From contig NZ_CP104203.1 of NCBI RefSeq assembly GCF_025244725.1, forward strand, positions 372,001 through 436,000: a stretch of DNA of 64,000 nucleotides. Reading direction: 5' to 3'. The notes under the pieces were generated by a model. That model was given only the letters and a program-made list of their open reading frames with translations. It was not told where the DNA came from and did no database searches. Below are positions 1 to 8,870 of the stretch, piece by piece. Positions within the stretch are counted from its first letter, which is position 1; every line of letters starts with the position of its first letter. The translations under genes and the position numbers were made by a program. The DNA comes from Chryseobacterium oranimense (lineage in GTDB: Bacteria; Bacteroidota; Bacteroidia; Flavobacteriales; Weeksellaceae).

Positions 1-708
1 TGTTCTTTTTTTATCCTTATTATAATAAGAATAGTTTTTTATTTCGCCTTTGTCAAAAGCTATTTTGTTTTTGAAGAACAACGGTTCCATGTCATACAGG
101 ATATTATTGTTGAAACCTTGGTCGCTGTTGGTAATATCCAGCTCAATGATTCCTAAATTCGTTCTTCCTTTATCATTACGGATAAGATGGTAGGTATAAT
201 GAACAAGATCATTGTCTGCTTTCTTTTCAACCAGTTCCAGAATCTGGTCTGTTTTGGGCTTTTTCCTTTTCCTGATATCGGCAATTTCAGATTCCAGAGG
301 AATATCACCTTTGAAATAATCAAAATTTCCCGGTCTGATATCTTTTTTCTCATCTTTAATCAAAACAGGGAGAACCGGATTGGTATCCTTGTTTAAATTG
401 TAAATGATACCATTTCTGCTGTTGTTAAAATACAGAACAGATAGATCGGCATCACTTATAAAATACTGGATGTCTTCACTCACCTCATTAGTTGTGCCCT
501 GATCTGTAACTTTATCGTAGGTAAATCTGTACTTTAACCTTTTATTAAATTCATACTTAAAAAACGCCTTATCATTTAAAGGCGCCGGTTCATTTATTTT
601 GGATGGTTCAAAAGATGAATCGCTGTCCTGGGCATACACCAGGGCAGGCAGAAGAAATGAAACAAAAATAACAGCGGGTGCTGTTATTTTTTTTAATGAG
701 TGTATCAT
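1..708 (-). CDS. secreted protein of unknown function (3' end outside window)
   Basis: An open reading frame runs without a stop from an ATG at 708 to the left edge, so at least 236 residues are encoded and the C-terminus is missing. The first 25 residues look like a Sec signal peptide (lysines, a hydrophobic stretch, then VYAQD). The mature part is polar and rich in D, N and K, with no motif I can name. It starts 2 bp after the stop of obgE, on the same strand, so it may be the last gene of that operon. The signal peptide implies export to the periplasm or outer membrane; the role is unknown. Confidence 0.75.
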   Translation of the reverse strand, partial: MIHSLKKITAPAVIFVSFLLPALVYAQDSDSSFEPSKINEPAPLNDKAFFKYEFNKRLKYRFTYDKVTDQGTTNEVSEDIQYFISDADLSVLYFNNSRNGIIYNLNKDTNPVLPVLIKDEKKDIRPGNFDYFKGDIPLESEIADIRKRKKPKTDQILELVEKKADNDLVHYTYHLIRNDKGRTNLGIIELDITNSDQGFNNNILYDMEPLFFKNKIAFDKGEIKNYSYYNKDKKRT

Positions 709-710
709 CT

Positions 711-1694
711 TTATCCGTGAAGTTTTTTCCAGACTGCGTCTTTTAGTTCTACAAGGCCTTCTCCGGTGACGCCGGAGAAAAATAGTGGCTGTCTGTTTTC
801 CGGAAATTCTTTGGCAATTTCTTTTTTCAGCTCTTCATCCAGAAGGTCAGATTTTGAAATAGAAACAATGAAATCTTTATCCAGAAGTTCGGGATTATAT
901 TCCTTCAATTCATTTTCCAGAATTTTAAATTCCTGGAAATGGCTTTCAGAATCGGCCGGAATTAAAAATAATAAGATGGAATTTCTTTCAATATGTCTTA
1001 AGAACCTGTGTCCTAAACCTTTTCCTTCAGCAGCCCCTTCAATGATCCCCGGAATATCAGCCATTACAAATGATTTGTAATTTCTGTAGTCCACAATACC
1101 AAGGTTGGGAGTCAGCGTTGTAAATGCGTAATTGGCGATTTTAGGTTTTGCGGCAGAAACAGAAGCAAGAAGGGTAGATTTTCCGGCATTTGGAAAGCCA
1201 ACTAAACCTACATCAGCTAAAATTTTAAGCTCGAAAACGACAAAACCTTCCTCACCATCCATTCCAGGCTGGGCATATCTTGGAGTCTGATTGGTAGATG
1301 ATTTGAAATGCTCATTTCCTTTTCCTCCTTTTCCTCCCTGCATTAAAATAATCTCCTGCTTGTCTTCAAGGATTTCGCCGATAATTTCTCCTTCTTCATT
1401 TTTAGCGATCGTCCCAATCGGAACATCGATATAAATATCGTCACCGTCAGCACCGGTCAGCTGGTTTTTAGCTCCGTTTTCACCACGTTCCGCTTTGATG
1501 TGGCGGGTGTATCGGAGTGGAAGTAAAGTCCATTCCTGAGCATTTCCTCTCATGATGACGTGTCCGCCGCGACCGCCGTCACCACCGTCAGGACCTCCTT
1601 TAGGAATATATTTTTCACGGCGAAGGTGGGCAGAACCGGCACCTCCGTGTCCGCTTTTACAATGGATTTTTACGTAATCTACAAAGTTAGACAT
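711..1694 (-). CDS. obgE: Obg/CgtA family ribosome-associated GTPase
   Basis: This 327-residue protein has the glycine-rich Obg fold at residues 1-158 (repeated GG and [10 protein letters not shown]), followed by a G domain. The P-loop GFPNAGKS is at 166-173, the G3 motif DIPG at 213-216, and the G4 motif reads SKSD at 280-283 instead of the usual NKxD. Obg proteins bind the large ribosomal subunit and link GTP/ppGpp levels to ribosome maturation. I start at the ATG at 1694 because [10 protein letters not shown] is the conserved Obg N-terminus; the frame stays open 13 codons further upstream, but that stretch is unlike the family. It follows hpt and adk on the same strand, a common order in flavobacteria. 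Confidence 0.96.
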   Translation of the reverse strand: MSNFVDYVKIHCKSGHGGAGSAHLRREKYIPKGGPDGGDGGRGGHVIMRGNAQEWTLLPLRYTRHIKAERGENGAKNQLTGADGDDIYIDVPIGTIAKNEEGEIIGEILEDKQEIILMQGGKGGKGNEHFKSSTNQTPRYAQPGMDGEEGFVVFELKILADVGLVGFPNAGKSTLLASVSAAKPKIANYAFTTLTPNLGIVDYRNYKSFVMADIPGIIEGAAEGKGLGHRFLRHIERNSILLFLIPADSESHFQEFKILENELKEYNPELLDKDFIVSISKSDLLDEELKKEIAKEFPENRQPLFFSGVTGEGLVELKDAVWKKLHG

Positions 1695-1745
1695 ATAGTT
1701 TGTGTTGCGAGTTGCGGGTCCAAAAACTGGCATCCCGTATCTCGA

Positions 1746-2324
1746 TTATTTTATTTTTTCTACTTCAGCAAAAAGTTTTTGGGAAATTTCATCAATTTCT
1801 CCTACGCCGTTTACTTCAACATATTTTCCCTGTTGCTTGTAAAGTTCCGCTACTTCTGCTGTTTTTGTATAATATTCTTTAATTCTGTTTTCAATGATCT
1901 CTACATTGCTGTCATCAGATCTTCCGCTGGTTTCACCTCTTTTAAGAAGTCTTTCCACTAAAATCTTGTCTTCTACCACCAATGAAAGGCAGATATCGAT
2001 TTTGTCATTCAGTTCTTCTTTAACAATTTTTTCCAGTGCCTGCGTCTGTGCAGTTGTTCTTGGGTAGCCGTCAAAGATAAATCCGTTGGTATCCGTTGGT
2101 TTTCTGAGCTCATCGATCAGCATATCCGTTGTTACCTGATCAGGAACCAGTTCTCCCTTATCGATGTAGGACTTAGCCAGTTTTCCAAGCTCTGTATCAT
2201 TTTTCATGTTGTATCTGAAAAGATCACCTGTTGAAATCTGTTTTAAATTGAATTTTTCGATCAGGTTTTGAGCTTGTGTTCCTTTTCCACTTCCTGGAGG
2301 GCCGAACAGAACAATGTTTATCAT
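1746..2324 (-). CDS. adk: adenylate kinase
   Basis: The enzyme interconverts ATP plus AMP and two ADP in the cytoplasm. It has 192 residues, with the P-loop GPPGSGKGT at 8-16, the AMP-binding region with STGDLFR near 32 and DGYPRTTAQ near 85. The LID segment between the two C-terminal arginine motifs is short and has no zinc-binding cysteines, so this is the short form of the family. It lies between hpt and obgE in one direction. The 126 bp gap to hpt holds degenerate repeats built around CCTTTAGC and AGCTAATGGCTAG. Confidence 0.97.
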   Translation of the reverse strand: MINIVLFGPPGSGKGTQAQNLIEKFNLKQISTGDLFRYNMKNDTELGKLAKSYIDKGELVPDQVTTDMLIDELRKPTDTNGFIFDGYPRTTAQTQALEKIVKEELNDKIDICLSLVVEDKILVERLLKRGETSGRSDDSNVEIIENRIKEYYTKTAEVAELYKQQGKYVEVNGVGEIDEISQKLFAEVEKIK

Positions 2325-2450
2325 AATGTTGATTCGCTTGCAGCCTTTAGCAATAAGCTTTCAGCCTTTAGCTTTTTTAGTTAATATTTACTTTATTTCG
2401 ATTTTAATATTTAAAGCTAATGGCTAGTAGCCAAAAGCTAATAGCAGTAA

Positions 2451-3005
2451 TTAATGGTTGATTTGTCCTTCTTCCAGCTGATATAGGTTTGAAAGGTTTC
2501 TTCCCAGTTCATCATAATCAAGACCGTACCCAAGAACAAATTTGTTCGGAATTTCTTTTCCGATATAATCCAGCTTGAAATCTTTTTTGTAAACATCAGG
2601 CTTTAATAGGAATGAAGCCAGTTTTACAGATTTAGGACGCTGTGTTTCTGTGAAATATTTGAACAGGCTTTCAACCGTGTTTCCTGTATCTACAATATCT
2701 TCTACAAGGATGATGTGACGGTCTCTCACGTCTTTTGTCAGTTCCATTTTCTGGTAAACAATCCCTGTAGATTCTGTTCCTACATAAGAGCTCATTTGGA
2801 TGAAAGCAATCTCGCATTCGCCCGGATAATATTTCAGAAGGTCTGAGAAGAACATGATTACTCCGTTCAGAACACCTATGAAAACAGGAACTTCATCCTT
2901 GTAATCTTCATAAATTCTTAAAGCTGTTTCTTTTACAATTTCCTGAATTTCGGCGTCCTTCAGATAAGGAACGAAAGTTTTGTCGTGAACTTTAATGCTT
3001 TCCAT
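2451..3005 (-). CDS. hpt: hypoxanthine phosphoribosyltransferase
   Basis: This 184-residue enzyme salvages hypoxanthine (and usually guanine) to IMP/GMP using PRPP. The PRPP-binding motif VEDIVDTGNT is at 101-110, preceded by the hydrophobic strand typical of type I phosphoribosyltransferases. GVLNGVIMFFSDLL near 44 is the pyrophosphate-binding loop, and GYGLDYDE near 163 matches the purine-binding region. It appears to be the first gene of the hpt-adk-obgE run. Purine salvage next to adenylate kinase fits functionally. Confidence 0.96.
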   Translation of the reverse strand: MESIKVHDKTFVPYLKDAEIQEIVKETALRIYEDYKDEVPVFIGVLNGVIMFFSDLLKYYPGECEIAFIQMSSYVGTESTGIVYQKMELTKDVRDRHIILVEDIVDTGNTVESLFKYFTETQRPKSVKLASFLLKPDVYKKDFKLDYIGKEIPNKFVLGYGLDYDELGRNLSNLYQLEEGQINH

Positions 3006-3207
3006 AAAAAATTTTAGTAGTCGGCAAAGTTACGGATTTTTGATTAAAATCTTTTCTACTTTTATTCCGGATTTAATAAATATACAGTTTAAAAAATACA
3101 TCCTGAGATAATTCACAGTGCTTCTGTCTAGTAATTCCGGGAAAACTTAGTCCTGCAGGTGTTTTGTGAACAGAAAATACTGCTTCCGGAAATTTTTACC
3201 GTTATAA

Positions 3208-3230
3208 AAATATCAGTTTTTCTGATATTT
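3208..3230. other. stem-loop upstream of the ABC-F gene
   Basis: AAATATCAG at 3208-3216 pairs perfectly with CTGATATTT at 3222-3230 around a five-T loop. On the plus strand it is followed by a short pyrimidine run, on the minus strand by TTTTTAT. It could be a weak terminator in either direction or, if transcription starts further upstream, part of the leader of the ABC-F gene. The rest of 3006-3412 holds no gene longer than ten codons that I can support. Confidence 0.4.
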
Positions 3231-3296
3231 CCTTTTATTTCTTATATGAAGATTTTATTTTTTTTATTTGAAAAAAATGAATAATTAATAATTTAC

Positions 3297-3304
3297 TATC
3301 TTTG
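3297..3304 (+). promoter_or_regulatory. -7 promoter element (TAtcTTTG) for the ABC-F gene
   Basis: The octamer matches the Bacteroidota -7 consensus TAnnTTTG. A TTG at 3268-3270 could be the -33 element, but the 26-base spacing is longer than usual. It would give a leader of roughly 105 nt before the ABC-F start, containing the two micro-ORFs. Confidence 0.45.
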
Positions 3305-3383
3305 TCTCTCCAAAACCCATAATACGAGCATGTAGAATTCAATTTCTTTCCGATTTTATCAAACAGTAACCGATGTGTTGCTG

Positions 3384-3413
3384 ATGTTTAACTATTACTT
3401 AAGAAAGAAATAA
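3384..3413 (+). CDS. possible leader peptide MFNYYLRKK, start-stop coupled to the ABC-F gene
   Basis: A ten-codon ORF (MFNYYLRKK, then TAA) ends so that its last A is the A of the ABC-F ATG. Its own ATG shares its A with the TGA of a still shorter ORF (MCC, 3373-3384). This gives two successive one-base stop/start overlaps leading into the large gene. Antibiotic-resistance ABC-F genes in Gram-positive bacteria are often controlled by translated leader peptides that sense stalled ribosomes. The arrangement here is suggestive, but ORFs this short arise easily by chance in AT-rich DNA. Confidence 0.35.
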   Translation: MFNYYLRKK

Positions 3414-5005
3414 TGATTTTACTACAAAATATATCCTTCGGGTTTCCGGGAGGAAATCTCCTTTTCCATTCGGTCAATTTAACTTTACAAACCCATACAA
3501 AATCTGCATTAGCCGGAAGCAACGGCATTGGTAAATCCACACTCCTGAAGATCATAGCCCAGGAAATTCAGCCTTCAGAAGGGACTGTTACCGTTAAAGG
3601 TGATCTGTACTTTGTTCCACAGATGTTCGGGAACTTTAACGATTATACCGTAGCAGAATGTCTTGCCATCGACAAAAAGCTGAATGCCCTCCAAAAAATT
3701 ACAAGCGGCGAAGTGAATGAAGCGTATTTTGATATTTTAAATGATGACTGGGACATAGAGGAACGCTGCCGCAATGCACTGAATGACTGGAAGCTTGAAG
3801 ATCTGGAATTGGATCAAAAATTGGAAACCCTCAGCGGAGGGCAGAAAACAAAAGTTTTTCTGGCAGGGATTCAGATCAATCAGCCGGATATTATCATACT
3901 GGATGAGCCTACGAATCATCTTGATCTGGATGGAAGGAGACTGCTGTATGATTTTATTGAAAAAACAAATTCAACTGTTGTCATGGTGAGCCACGACAGA
4001 AGTTTACTGAATCTTGTTGATACCCTATTTGAATTAAGCAATCAGGGAATCTCTGTTTATGGCGGGAATTATGATTTTTATGCTGAACAGAAAGAAGTAG
4101 AGCAGGAGGCATTGTACAATGATATCCATGCTAAAGAAAGAGCCCTGAAAAAAGCAAAAGAAAAAGAAAGGGAAACAATAGAACGAAAGCAAAAGCTGGA
4201 TGCAAGGGGAAAGCAGAAGCAGGAAAAATCCGGAGTAGCTAGAATTATGATGAATACGCTAAAGAATAATGCGGAGAAAAATACCTCCCGGTTGAAAGGT
4301 ATTCACGCTGAAAAGATAAGCAGTATTTCAGGAGACCTTCGGGAACTTCGTTCTTCTTTGAAAAATGCTGATCAGATGAAAGCCCGTTTTAATGACTCCG
4401 ATTTACATTATGGAAAAATCCTGATCAATGCGGAAAATATTAATTTCAGGTATAAAAATATAAATCTTTGGAGTGAGAATATAAATATTGAGATCCGGAG
4501 CGGAGAACGGATTTCTGTCAAAGGTTCCAATGGTTCCGGAAAAACTACACTTATAAGATTGCTGCTGGGAAACATAGTGCCTTCAGAAGGGAAAATAAAT
4601 AGAGCAGAATTCAAGAGTATTTATATTGATCAGGAATATTCCCTGATTGGCCGGGAAATCAAGGTTTATGATTTTGTCCAGCAGTTTAATGACGGTGCAA
4701 TGCCGGAATCTGAAGTGAAAACTTTGTTGTCCAGATTTTTGTTTGGCAAGGATACCTGGGATAAAAACTGCGGAATACTGAGCGGAGGAGAACGTCTGAG
4801 GCTTTTGCTGTGCGGACTCTCCATTAGCAGTAAAGCACCTGATATGATTATCCTGGATGAACCAACAAATAATTTAGACCTGCAGAATGTGGAAATTCTA
4901 ACGAATTCAATTAAAGAATATAAAGGAACATTGCTTGTGATTTCACACGATGAAAGCTTTCTCGATGAGATTGGGGTGGAAAGGGAGATTATTTTAAGTC
5001 AATGA
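3413..5005 (+). CDS. ABC-F family ATPase (ribosome-associated, possible antibiotic protection)
   Basis: A 530-residue protein with two ATP-binding cassettes and no membrane segment, the hallmark of ABC-F. First cassette: Walker A GSNGIGKS at 35-42, signature LSGGQ at 140-144, Walker B IILDEPTNHLD near 161-171. Second cassette: GSNGSGKT at 371-378, LSGGE at 456-460, LDEPTNNLD near 481-489. The interdomain linker, about 225-330, is long, charged and helical, which is the part that reaches the ribosomal exit site. Family members rescue stalled ribosomes or displace antibiotics; which applies here cannot be told from the sequence. The reading frame has a stop just upstream of the ATG at 3413, so the start is fixed. 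Transcribed alone, with a strong hairpin downstream. Confidence 0.9.
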   Translation: MILLQNISFGFPGGNLLFHSVNLTLQTHTKSALAGSNGIGKSTLLKIIAQEIQPSEGTVTVKGDLYFVPQMFGNFNDYTVAECLAIDKKLNALQKITSGEVNEAYFDILNDDWDIEERCRNALNDWKLEDLELDQKLETLSGGQKTKVFLAGIQINQPDIIILDEPTNHLDLDGRRLLYDFIEKTNSTVVMVSHDRSLLNLVDTLFELSNQGISVYGGNYDFYAEQKEVEQEALYNDIHAKERALKKAKEKERETIERKQKLDARGKQKQEKSGVARIMMNTLKNNAEKNTSRLKGIHAEKISSISGDLRELRSSLKNADQMKARFNDSDLHYGKILINAENINFRYKNINLWSENINIEIRSGERISVKGSNGSGKTTLIRLLLGNIVPSEGKINRAEFKSIYIDQEYSLIGREIKVYDFVQQFNDGAMPESEVKTLLSRFLFGKDTWDKNCGILSGGERLRLLLCGLSISSKAPDMIILDEPTNNLDLQNVEILTNSIKEYKGTLLVISHDESFLDEIGVEREIILSQ

Positions 5006-5055
5006 TGAAACGTCATTTATTGAGATTTAAAATTTTTCTGATATAATGTATTTAT

Positions 5056-5118
5056 CTTCATTCCATATAAAATTTAGACTTTTAGTTTAAAAATAGTTTG
5101 GATTTATATGGAATGAAG
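5056..5118. terminator. bidirectional terminator-like hairpin
   Basis: CTTCATTCCATATAAA at 5056-5071 is a perfect 16-base inverted repeat of 5103-5118, with a 31-base loop. It is followed by TTTTGTATATTATTTTG. It lies between the convergent ABC-F gene and the frameshifted gene at 5128. Confidence 0.6.
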
Positions 5119-5127
5119 TTTTGTATA

Positions 5128-5704
5128 TTATTTTGTCTTAATATCCGGGAGTTTATAGTTGCCAACAGTTTCTATCAGTCTTGATGACTCGTTTTTCAGA
5201 GCATTGAAAAATTTCTCCATATTTTCTTCATACCCTCTTTCACTTATGGCGAAAAGCATAACTCCTTTAGTTTTATTGTTTGTAATAAGTTTATATCTGT
5301 ATACATTCCTTTCGGCAATTAATATTTCCTTTCCATCTTTTGAATTTTCGCTGACAAGAAAGTCCAAAATATATTCATCATTATTTTCATATATTTTGTA
5401 ATTGACAATTGGATTTGTCTGTTTCTTATTTTCAAGCTCATTGACTTTTTGATCAATTATAATCTCCTTCTACAAATTCAATTAATGCTAATGTATTGTA
5501 TTTTTCAATTTTCTCATTAGAGCTCAGATATTCCTGCTTATAATAATTTTCATTTGGATGGGAACTCCATACTAAATTATAGATTTTATTATCAAGCTTG
5601 ATTGGGCCGGGAATATTTAAATAGTCAACAGTTTTATTTTGAGCATTTAAAGATAATGTTAAGAGTAAGAATAACGTTGAAAGAACTTTTAATTTTTTAT
5701 TCAT
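5128..5704 (-). pseudogene. secreted protein of unknown function, frameshifted
   Basis: The first part (ATG at 5704 to a stop at 5453) encodes a signal peptide (MNKKLKVLSTLFLLLTLSLN, then AQ) and about 60 further residues. The following DNA stays open in the next frame, from about 5465 down to a stop at 5128, reading on as DQKVNELENKKQTNPIV and ending GNYKLPDIKTK. The only start in the second part is a TTG in mid-sequence, so one gene of about 195 codons broken by a single extra base near 5455-5465 is the simplest reading. It may be a real pseudogene or a sequencing error. The family is not recognised. Confidence 0.65.
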
Positions 5705-5844
5705 CTTGTTAATGTTTTTTTATGTTTATCGTGGTCAAATATAAAATATTTTATACTGAATGTGATAAATCAAAGAGTTTACTTTAAAAATGATTTAATA
5801 GATTAAGGTATTTGAACATGAAGTTTTAAATCTTAATGTTTAAT

Positions 5845-6777
5845 CTAAAGTGACTGTTGTAAAATCCATTGGAATATATCATTGAGAACATTTTCCCTAA
5901 TGGCTTCGTTGAGGATTTCGTGGCGCATTTCAGGATAGATCTTAGTGCTTACATCTTTGAATCCGTCCTGTTTCAAGAGATTAACAGTTTGTATAACGCC
6001 TTTGCTGAAATCCCCGATAGGATCATTCTGCCCGCTGATGAAAAGGAAAGGGAAGGATTTTGGAATAGAAACGGCCCAGCTTCTTGCCGTAGCTTTTTTG
6101 TAAATACTGAACAGCGCATAAAAAGCATTATTGGTAAACGGGACACCACAAAGCTCATCTTCGGTGAAAGCTTTCCTGTTGGCTGGATTTACACTGAGCC
6201 AGCTTGTATCGCTGAAATCTTTGTCTTTTTTGAAACGCTTGTTATTAACAATATTAAAAAGCTTATTGAGATAAGTCGGATGATGAGGCGCTATTTTGTT
6301 GGCTAATGAAAGATAGCCTTTTATAAGACTGATGCCAGCTAAAGGACCACCGGTTCCAACAATTACCGCTCCGGCAAATTTGCCACTGGATTTTTGAAGA
6401 AGGCAGCGGGTAACAAATGACCCCATGGAATGTCCAAGAACAAAATGAGGTACATCCCGATAGCGTTGGTGAAGATATTCACCCATTGCTTCTGCATCCG
6501 AAATAAGTTTTTCATCGGGTTGATCCAGCTGGAAAAATCCGATGTCTTTTTTATCTTTTACGGATTTACCATGTCCTAGGTGATCATACGTGAGTACGGC
6601 AAGTCCGTGGTTTGCAAAATAAGTGGCGATCTCTGCATATCTTCCGCTGTGTTCCTGCATGCCGTGGATAATGAGTATAGTAGCTTTTACGGGAGCTTCA
6701 ACAGGAGTGAACAGGGTGTGGAAAAGCTTTGTTTCGCTGGGTCCGGGAGAGAAATAGGATGATTTTTGTGATGTCAT
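5845..6777 (-). CDS. alpha/beta hydrolase, monoacylglycerol lipase-like
   Basis: 310 residues with the lysophospholipase/monoglyceride lipase pattern: HGMQEHSGRY near 38-47 (oxyanion region), nucleophile elbow GHSMG at 115-119 with Ser117, a probable catalytic aspartate in SGQNDPIGD near 250 and a histidine in MRHE near 288. No signal peptide is seen, so it is probably cytoplasmic or peripheral. The likely substrates are monoacylglycerols or lysophospholipids, but the specificity is an inference. It stands alone, with 76 bp to the toxin gene on the same strand. Confidence 0.85.
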   Translation of the reverse strand: MTSQKSSYFSPGPSETKLFHTLFTPVEAPVKATILIIHGMQEHSGRYAEIATYFANHGLAVLTYDHLGHGKSVKDKKDIGFFQLDQPDEKLISDAEAMGEYLHQRYRDVPHFVLGHSMGSFVTRCLLQKSSGKFAGAVIVGTGGPLAGISLIKGYLSLANKIAPHHPTYLNKLFNIVNNKRFKKDKDFSDTSWLSVNPANRKAFTEDELCGVPFTNNAFYALFSIYKKATARSWAVSIPKSFPFLFISGQNDPIGDFSKGVIQTVNLLKQDGFKDVSTKIYPEMRHEILNEAIRENVLNDIFQWILQQSL

Positions 6778-6853
6778 GGTGGTTTGTCTTTATAATTTCA
6801 GAAGACAACTAAATATACGGAATTAATAACTCCAATTAAAGATTATCAGGATT

Positions 6854-7153
6854 CTAATCATCTAATCTTGTTGAAATATCCATTTGCTGATGAAGAATTC
6901 TGATGATTTCAATTTCATCATCTTTCCAATTGATCTTGTAGAATATAAAATGTGACTTTACTCTTGAACGGAAATATCCTTTTCTGATTTTGTTATAATC
7001 TTTTCCTGATTCTGGGTTGTTAGTCAAATATTCAATTTCGTTCATGATTAAGTTAAAATAATGATCCGCCTGTTTTAATGACCAGTTTTCAAAAGTATAC
7101 AGCCAGATTTTTTCTAAATCATTTAATGCTTCATTACTTATTCTGTACTTCAT
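6854..7153 (-). CDS. ParE/RelE family toxin
   Basis: A 99-residue protein of the ParE/RelE fold: an N-terminal helical hairpin (ALNDLEKIWLYTFENW), a helix with YFNLIMNEIEYLTNNPESG, the typical KGYFRSRVKSHFIFYKI strand region and a C-terminal IIRILHQQMD. Such toxins act on DNA gyrase (ParE) or ribosome-bound mRNA (RelE); the ParD partner points to the ParE branch. Its ATG overlaps the last base of the antitoxin stop at 7153, so the two are translationally coupled. Confidence 0.9.
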   Translation of the reverse strand: MKYRISNEALNDLEKIWLYTFENWSLKQADHYFNLIMNEIEYLTNNPESGKDYNKIRKGYFRSRVKSHFIFYKINWKDDEIEIIRILHQQMDISTRLDD

Positions 7154-7401
7154 TATTTGACAGAATGTTTCTGATAAAGATTTTTTAGAAATTCTTTTCG
7201 GTCGAAATCCTCAGCAAAACCAGATTTTTCCCCTTTTTTTAATTCATTGATTAATTCATTCTTCTTAGATTCTTCATATTCGAACAGCCTTAAAGCGTTT
7301 CTTATTACCTCACTTGCGGAAGAATATTTACCGGATTTTATTTGTTCACTGATAAAATTATCAAAGTAATCTCCCAATAAGATGGATGTATTTTTTGCCA
7401 T
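7153..7401 (-). CDS. ParD-like antitoxin
   Basis: 82 residues, with an N-terminal ribbon-helix-helix segment (NTSILLGDYFDNFISEQI, then SGKYSSASEVIRNALRLFE) and a charged, probably disordered C-terminus that would wrap the toxin. This is the ParD/CC2985 type, which binds DNA as a dimer and represses its own operon. The gene comes first in the pair, as usual. A palindrome sitting on the -7 element immediately upstream is the probable operator. Confidence 0.9.
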   Translation of the reverse strand: MAKNTSILLGDYFDNFISEQIKSGKYSSASEVIRNALRLFEYEESKKNELINELKKGEKSGFAEDFDRKEFLKNLYQKHSVK

Positions 7402-7418
7402 TGCATTTTAATTTAATT

Positions 7419-7441
7419 CAAATATACCAATTTTTGGTATA
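7419..7441 (-). promoter_or_regulatory. parDE promoter and palindromic operator
   Basis: TATACCAA at 7423-7430 and TTGGTATA at 7434-7441 form a perfect 8-base inverted repeat with a 3-base spacer. On the minus strand the -7 element TAtaTTTG occupies 7426-7419, so four bases of one arm lie inside it. Binding of the ParD dimer here would block the promoter, giving the autoregulation usual for toxin-antitoxin operons. Confidence 0.7.
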
Positions 7442-7505
7442 ATTCTATATACATTTTCTCAACCACATGATTTCCACCCATCCCGAAAATAAAATCTCCT
7501 CATAA

Positions 7506-7537
7506 TTTGCTCACCCTATTTTTAAAAAGTAATTTTG
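7506..7537 (+). promoter_or_regulatory. purA promoter (TTTG - 20 bp - TAatTTTG)
   Basis: TTTG at 7506-7509 and TAATTTTG at 7530-7537 match the Bacteroidota -33 and -7 consensus with a normal 20-base spacer. The site ends 25 bases before the purA start codon. This is the clearest promoter in the window. Confidence 0.8.
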
Positions 7538-7562
7538 CATGAATCTAAAATAAAAGTAAAAT

Positions 7563-8849
7563 ATGTCAACTTACGTAGTTGTAGGTCTTCAGTACGGAGA
7601 TGAAGGTAAAGGGAAAATCACGGATGTTTTATCGGCTAAATCGGACTATGTTGTTCGTTTCCAGGGAGGGGACAACGCAGGTCACACGGTTTATGTAGGC
7701 GAAGAGAAATTCGTTTTGCACCTTCTTCCTTCCGGTGTACTGCAGTGCAAAGGGAAGTGTATCATTGCTAATGGAGTAGTGGTAAACCCAAAATCTTTCA
7801 TTAAAGAGGTTGGCCAGATCGAGAGCAAAGGCTTGAGAACTGACCACATTTTTATCAGCAGAAGAGCGCATGTCATCATGCCTTACCACATTCTTTTGGA
7901 TACTTATCGTGAAGAGGAACATGGAGGAACTCAGATCGGAACTACGAAAAAAGGAATTGGGCCATGCTATGAAGATAAGATCGCAAGAATCGGGATCAGA
8001 ATGGTAGACCTTTTAAATCCTGAAATCTTAAGAGACAAAATAGAGAAAAACTTAAAAGTTAAAAATTCTCTTTTTGAAAAATACTACGGAAAGCCAACAC
8101 TGGATGTAGAGGAAATTTATAATGAATTTTTAGCCATCGGAAAGCAGCTTCAGGACAGAATCGTAGATACTGAGGTTGAGTTGAATGAAGCTATCAGAGA
8201 CGGGAAAAACGTTTTATTCGAAGGAGCTCAGGCATTGATGCTGGATATCGACTTCGGGACATATCCGTACGTAACTTCATCTTCTCCGTCTACAGGAGGT
8301 GTTTGTACAGGAGCAGGTGTACCGCCGACTTCACTTCAAAACCTTATTGGTGTTGCCAAAGCCTATTGTACAAGAGTAGGAAACGGACCTTTCCCTTCCG
8401 AACTGGATAACGAGTTAGGAGAAAAGATCAGACAGATCGGTGGTGAATTTGGTGCTACAACCGGAAGACCAAGAAGAACTGGCTGGTTAGACCTTGTTTC
8501 TTTGAAGCACGCTTGTATGATCAATGGAATCAATAACCTGGTAATTACTAAATTAGATGTTCTTACAGGAATTGAAAACTTAAAGATCGTAACTCATTAT
8601 AAAACTGAAGACGGAAAAATCATCGATTATTTCACTTCTTCAACTGAGAAATTATACAATTATGAGCCAATTTACCAGGAATTACCGGGTTGGAACGAAG
8701 ATCTTACAAAAGTAAGAAGCTATGACGAACTTCCTGATACCGCTCAAAAATATATCGAGTTTATTGAGAAATATTTAGGAATTAACGTATACCTGGTTTC
8801 TGTAGGGCCTGAAAGAAGTCAGAACATTATCAGAAAAGAATTATTCTAA
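7563..8849 (+). CDS. purA: adenylosuccinate synthetase
   Basis: 428 residues, full length for the family. It joins IMP and aspartate using GTP, the first committed step to AMP. GDEGKGK at 12-18 is the GTP-binding loop, GGDNAGHTV near 36 the conserved IMP/Asp loop, with GTTKKGIGP near 127, TTGRPRRTGW near 303 and the GTP guanine site with TKLDVL near 332. It has a strong promoter upstream and a hairpin terminator downstream, so it is probably a single-gene unit. hpt, adk, purK and purE in the same window serve the same pathway. Confidence 0.98.
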   Translation: MSTYVVVGLQYGDEGKGKITDVLSAKSDYVVRFQGGDNAGHTVYVGEEKFVLHLLPSGVLQCKGKCIIANGVVVNPKSFIKEVGQIESKGLRTDHIFISRRAHVIMPYHILLDTYREEEHGGTQIGTTKKGIGPCYEDKIARIGIRMVDLLNPEILRDKIEKNLKVKNSLFEKYYGKPTLDVEEIYNEFLAIGKQLQDRIVDTEVELNEAIRDGKNVLFEGAQALMLDIDFGTYPYVTSSSPSTGGVCTGAGVPPTSLQNLIGVAKAYCTRVGNGPFPSELDNELGEKIRQIGGEFGATTGRPRRTGWLDLVSLKHACMINGINNLVITKLDVLTGIENLKIVTHYKTEDGKIIDYFTSSTEKLYNYEPIYQELPGWNEDLTKVRSYDELPDTAQKYIEFIEKYLGINVYLVSVGPERSQNIIRKELF

Positions 8850-8870
8850 TAGTAGAATGACCATAATACA

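Noticed and set aside
1695..1733. 13-residue extension of ObgE
   Set aside because: The conserved Obg N-terminus begins at the ATG at 1694, and the extra DNA resembles intergenic repeat text.
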